From IMG/VR virus record IMGVR_UViG_3300040801_001723, positions 1 to 47,049 of that record: DNA of 47,049 bases. One strand, 5' to 3'. Below the pieces are notes generated by a model, which was not told where the DNA came from, did not search any database, and was given only the letters and a program-made list of their open reading frames with translations. This DNA comes from a virus. Shown piece by piece: positions 45,880-47,049 of the stretch. Each line of letters opens with the position of its first letter. Positions within the stretch are counted from its first letter, which is position 1. The translations under genes and the position numbers were made by a program.

Positions 45880-46278
45880 TTACAGTCCTCCAGGGGATAC
45901 AGATACCTCGGTCGTCTGCGAGCCGTTGCCCTCGGTCTCTCCTTCTATTAAGAGAGTGAGAGTCGCGGCGTACTCGGCCGTCGCGTTGTTATAGGTGTAC
46001 TCGTATCCGATTACCTCCTGTACATACGCAACTTTAAGCGCTTCGGCTTTAAGTACCGTTTCTATTATATTAAAATCTGGGTCCCCGTTAAGCACTTCGG
46101 TAAGGTAGGGGACCCCGATACCGCGGTCGCGGTACCACTCTCCGAGCCATAGCTCGAGCTTTGCTTTTACTGCGACCTCTACGTACTCCCGCTTTGTCTT
46201 CGTTAGACGTATCCCGAAATTTTCCGTCGTGAGGTCGTTGTTTTTAAAATCTGTGTACAATGTTTTTAGAATAGCCAT
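45880..46278 (-). CDS. gp25-like baseplate wedge protein
   Basis: 132 aa. LTTENFGIRLTKTKREYVEV, LWLGEWYRDRGIGVPYLTEV and a DPDFNIIETVLKAEALK stretch match the gp25/DUF2634-type lysozyme-like wedge family (structural, not enzymatic), with the GE-W-DR-GVPY region conserved. It lies between the spike and baseplate J, the canonical order. Confidence 0.85.
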   Translation of the reverse strand: MAILKTLYTDFKNNDLTTENFGIRLTKTKREYVEVAVKAKLELWLGEWYRDRGIGVPYLTEVLNGDPDFNIIETVLKAEALKVAYVQEVIGYEYTYNNATAEYAATLTLLIEGETEGNGSQTTEVSVSPGGL

Positions 46279-47022
46279 TTAGTCCCCAGCTTTTACGGTT
46301 ACGCTGCCGGTGTCTATTTTTCCGGTTAATGTGGTCGGCACAGGAGCGACAACTCCGAGCCCTGCCAAAACACTACCGGCCTCGGCTATCCACTCCCAGA
46401 ACACCGGGTCGTCTGCCGCGGTGCTGAGTACGAGGTCGTTTATACGTGCCACTCCATTAGAGCCGCCGTTAAGTACTATCTCGCTGCCGTCGACTTTAAC
46501 GGCTCCGGAGGCTGCTATCGTGTGGGTTTTAGAGGTTGTTTTGTGGTCGCCCTTCGCTTTGTGCTCTACGTTGTCGCCTTTCTGCTGCACGCCGTTAACG
46601 ATCTTCGGTACCTTTCCGTACTGCCAGAGTCCAGGTATAACCATGGCGTCGGTTAATTTAAACCTGGTCGGGCTGTCTGCGTCTGGTTGCTTCGCGCCTT
46701 TAAGCCATTGGCCTATACCGGCCTCCGAGAAATGGACCTCGCACGTAGTCCCGTCTGGTATCTCAAAGTCGAGCATATACTGGGCGCTCCCAGGAATGCA
46801 CACGGGTACGCTCTGTATTACTGGGGGCTCCAAAAATTTACCGCCAGGGAAAGGGAGGTTTACTGTCGGCTGTACGTCGCAGCTCCTATTTTTAGGGTCG
46901 TAGTTTTGAATAGTGCCAGGTACGGCAGTGTGTACCGCCAGTAGGCGGTTATTAAGCCAAAAATCGAGAGCCTCGGAGAGGTCGATAAATGGGTCTGTGC
47001 TGTCCTGTTTTTTCTCTTTCAT
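46279..47022 (-). CDS. Baseplate spike (Gp138-N-like) protein
   Basis: 247 aa. The N-terminal OB-fold segment (about 30-130; HTAVPGTIQNYDPKNRSCDV, VQPTVNLPFPGGKFLEPPVI, TCEVHFSEAGIGQWLKG) matches the Gp138 N-terminal domain of central spikes. The C-terminal half (about 170-247) has HKTTSKTHTIAASGAVKVDG and a repeated VNDLVLST-type beta region, a gp5/gpV-like triple beta-helix end. It punctures the envelope. Its ATG overlaps the hub stop (TAATG). Confidence 0.85.
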   Translation of the reverse strand: MKEKKQDSTDPFIDLSEALDFWLNNRLLAVHTAVPGTIQNYDPKNRSCDVQPTVNLPFPGGKFLEPPVIQSVPVCIPGSAQYMLDFEIPDGTTCEVHFSEAGIGQWLKGAKQPDADSPTRFKLTDAMVIPGLWQYGKVPKIVNGVQQKGDNVEHKAKGDHKTTSKTHTIAASGAVKVDGSEIVLNGGSNGVARINDLVLSTAADDPVFWEWIAEAGSVLAGLGVVAPVPTTLTGKIDTGSVTVKAGD

Positions 47023-47049
47023 TACAACTTATCCGCACGGCCTACGCAG
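47022..47049 (-). CDS. Baseplate hub protein (3' end across the junction)
   Basis: This is the C-terminal tail of the hub gene that starts at 857. Read on the minus strand, bases 47049-47038 repeat bases 12-1. After them come codons CGT, GCG, GAT, AAG, TTG and the stop TAA at 47024..47022, which overlaps the next start as TAATG. The frame is preserved whether the 12-base repeat is counted once or twice, because 12 is a multiple of three. Confidence 0.75.

Noticed and set aside
1-47049. CRISPR arrays, tRNA genes, insertion sequences and integrase/attachment sites
   Set aside because: I looked for regularly spaced repeats, cloverleaf-like TTCGA-containing segments, transposase motifs and tyrosine or serine recombinase motifs on both strands and saw none I could support.

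Overview
The window is an essentially complete genome of a tailed double-stranded DNA phage with a contractile tail (myovirus morphotype). It encodes a sheath protein (DUF3383 type), a tube protein (DUF3277 type), a Gp138-like spike, a gp25-like wedge, baseplate J and a tail-I-like protein. The first and last 12 bases are identical. The baseplate hub gene that begins at 857 on the minus strand runs off base 1 and continues in frame from the other end to a stop at 47024..47022, so the molecule or its map is circular. No integrase, excisionase, CI-like repressor, transposase, tRNA, CRISPR array or host gene was recognised, so a virulent lifestyle or unfamiliar lysogeny genes are both possible. 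The host cannot be named from the sequence. Strong GGAGG-type ribosome binding sites and sigma70-like elements indicate a bacterium. A phage lipoprotein with a lipobox, and a Cys/Asp-rich calcium-loop-like tail of a kind common in myxobacteria and some other didermic phyla, hints at a Gram-negative-type envelope (inference).

Layout. (1) Late module, minus strand: it starts at 20320 and runs down to 1, then across the junction from 47049 down to 38105, about 29 kb. Order: small terminase, four small proteins, large terminase, portal, MuF-type minor head protein fused to a metallopeptidase-like domain, small proteins, a fibre-like protein, prohead protease with nested scaffold, head cement protein, major capsid, neck and completion proteins, sheath, tube, tail assembly chaperone with a -1 frameshift extension, tape measure, Dit-like protein, baseplate plug, hub, spike, gp25-like, baseplate J, tail I, sialidase-like receptor-binding protein, lectin-like protein, lysis genes. 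Hairpin terminators at 13324-13372, 8702-8732 and 38963-38995 subdivide it. (2) Replication initiation module, minus strand, 23525 down to 20786: a 52-aa protein, a 100-aa protein and a primase-polymerase/helicase, closed by a terminator at 20715-20751. (3) Early module, plus strand, 23722 to 38034: 3'-5' exonuclease, DUF2800 nuclease, DUF2815 ssDNA-binding protein, MazG-like protein, DUF3820 protein, HNH endonuclease, family A DNA polymerase, VRR-NUC nuclease, SNF2-type helicase, then a sub-operon behind its own promoter (34645-34673) with accessory proteins including a lipoprotein and a Lar-like zinc-ribbon membrane protein.

The early and initiation modules diverge from an AT-rich 196-bp region (23526-23721). 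The early and lysis modules converge at 38034/38105. The 465-bp gap 20321-20785 holds palindromes, TGTC repeats and a dyad directly upstream of the late operon; it is the best candidate for an origin and late control region.

The points most worth a second look are: a zincin domain on the MuF head protein; a beta-rich module present twice in the tail sheath and once in the head cement protein; cysteine-rich insertions in both the DNA polymerase and the SNF2 helicase; the tail chaperone frameshift; the phage lipoprotein; and the accessory cluster 34696-38034.
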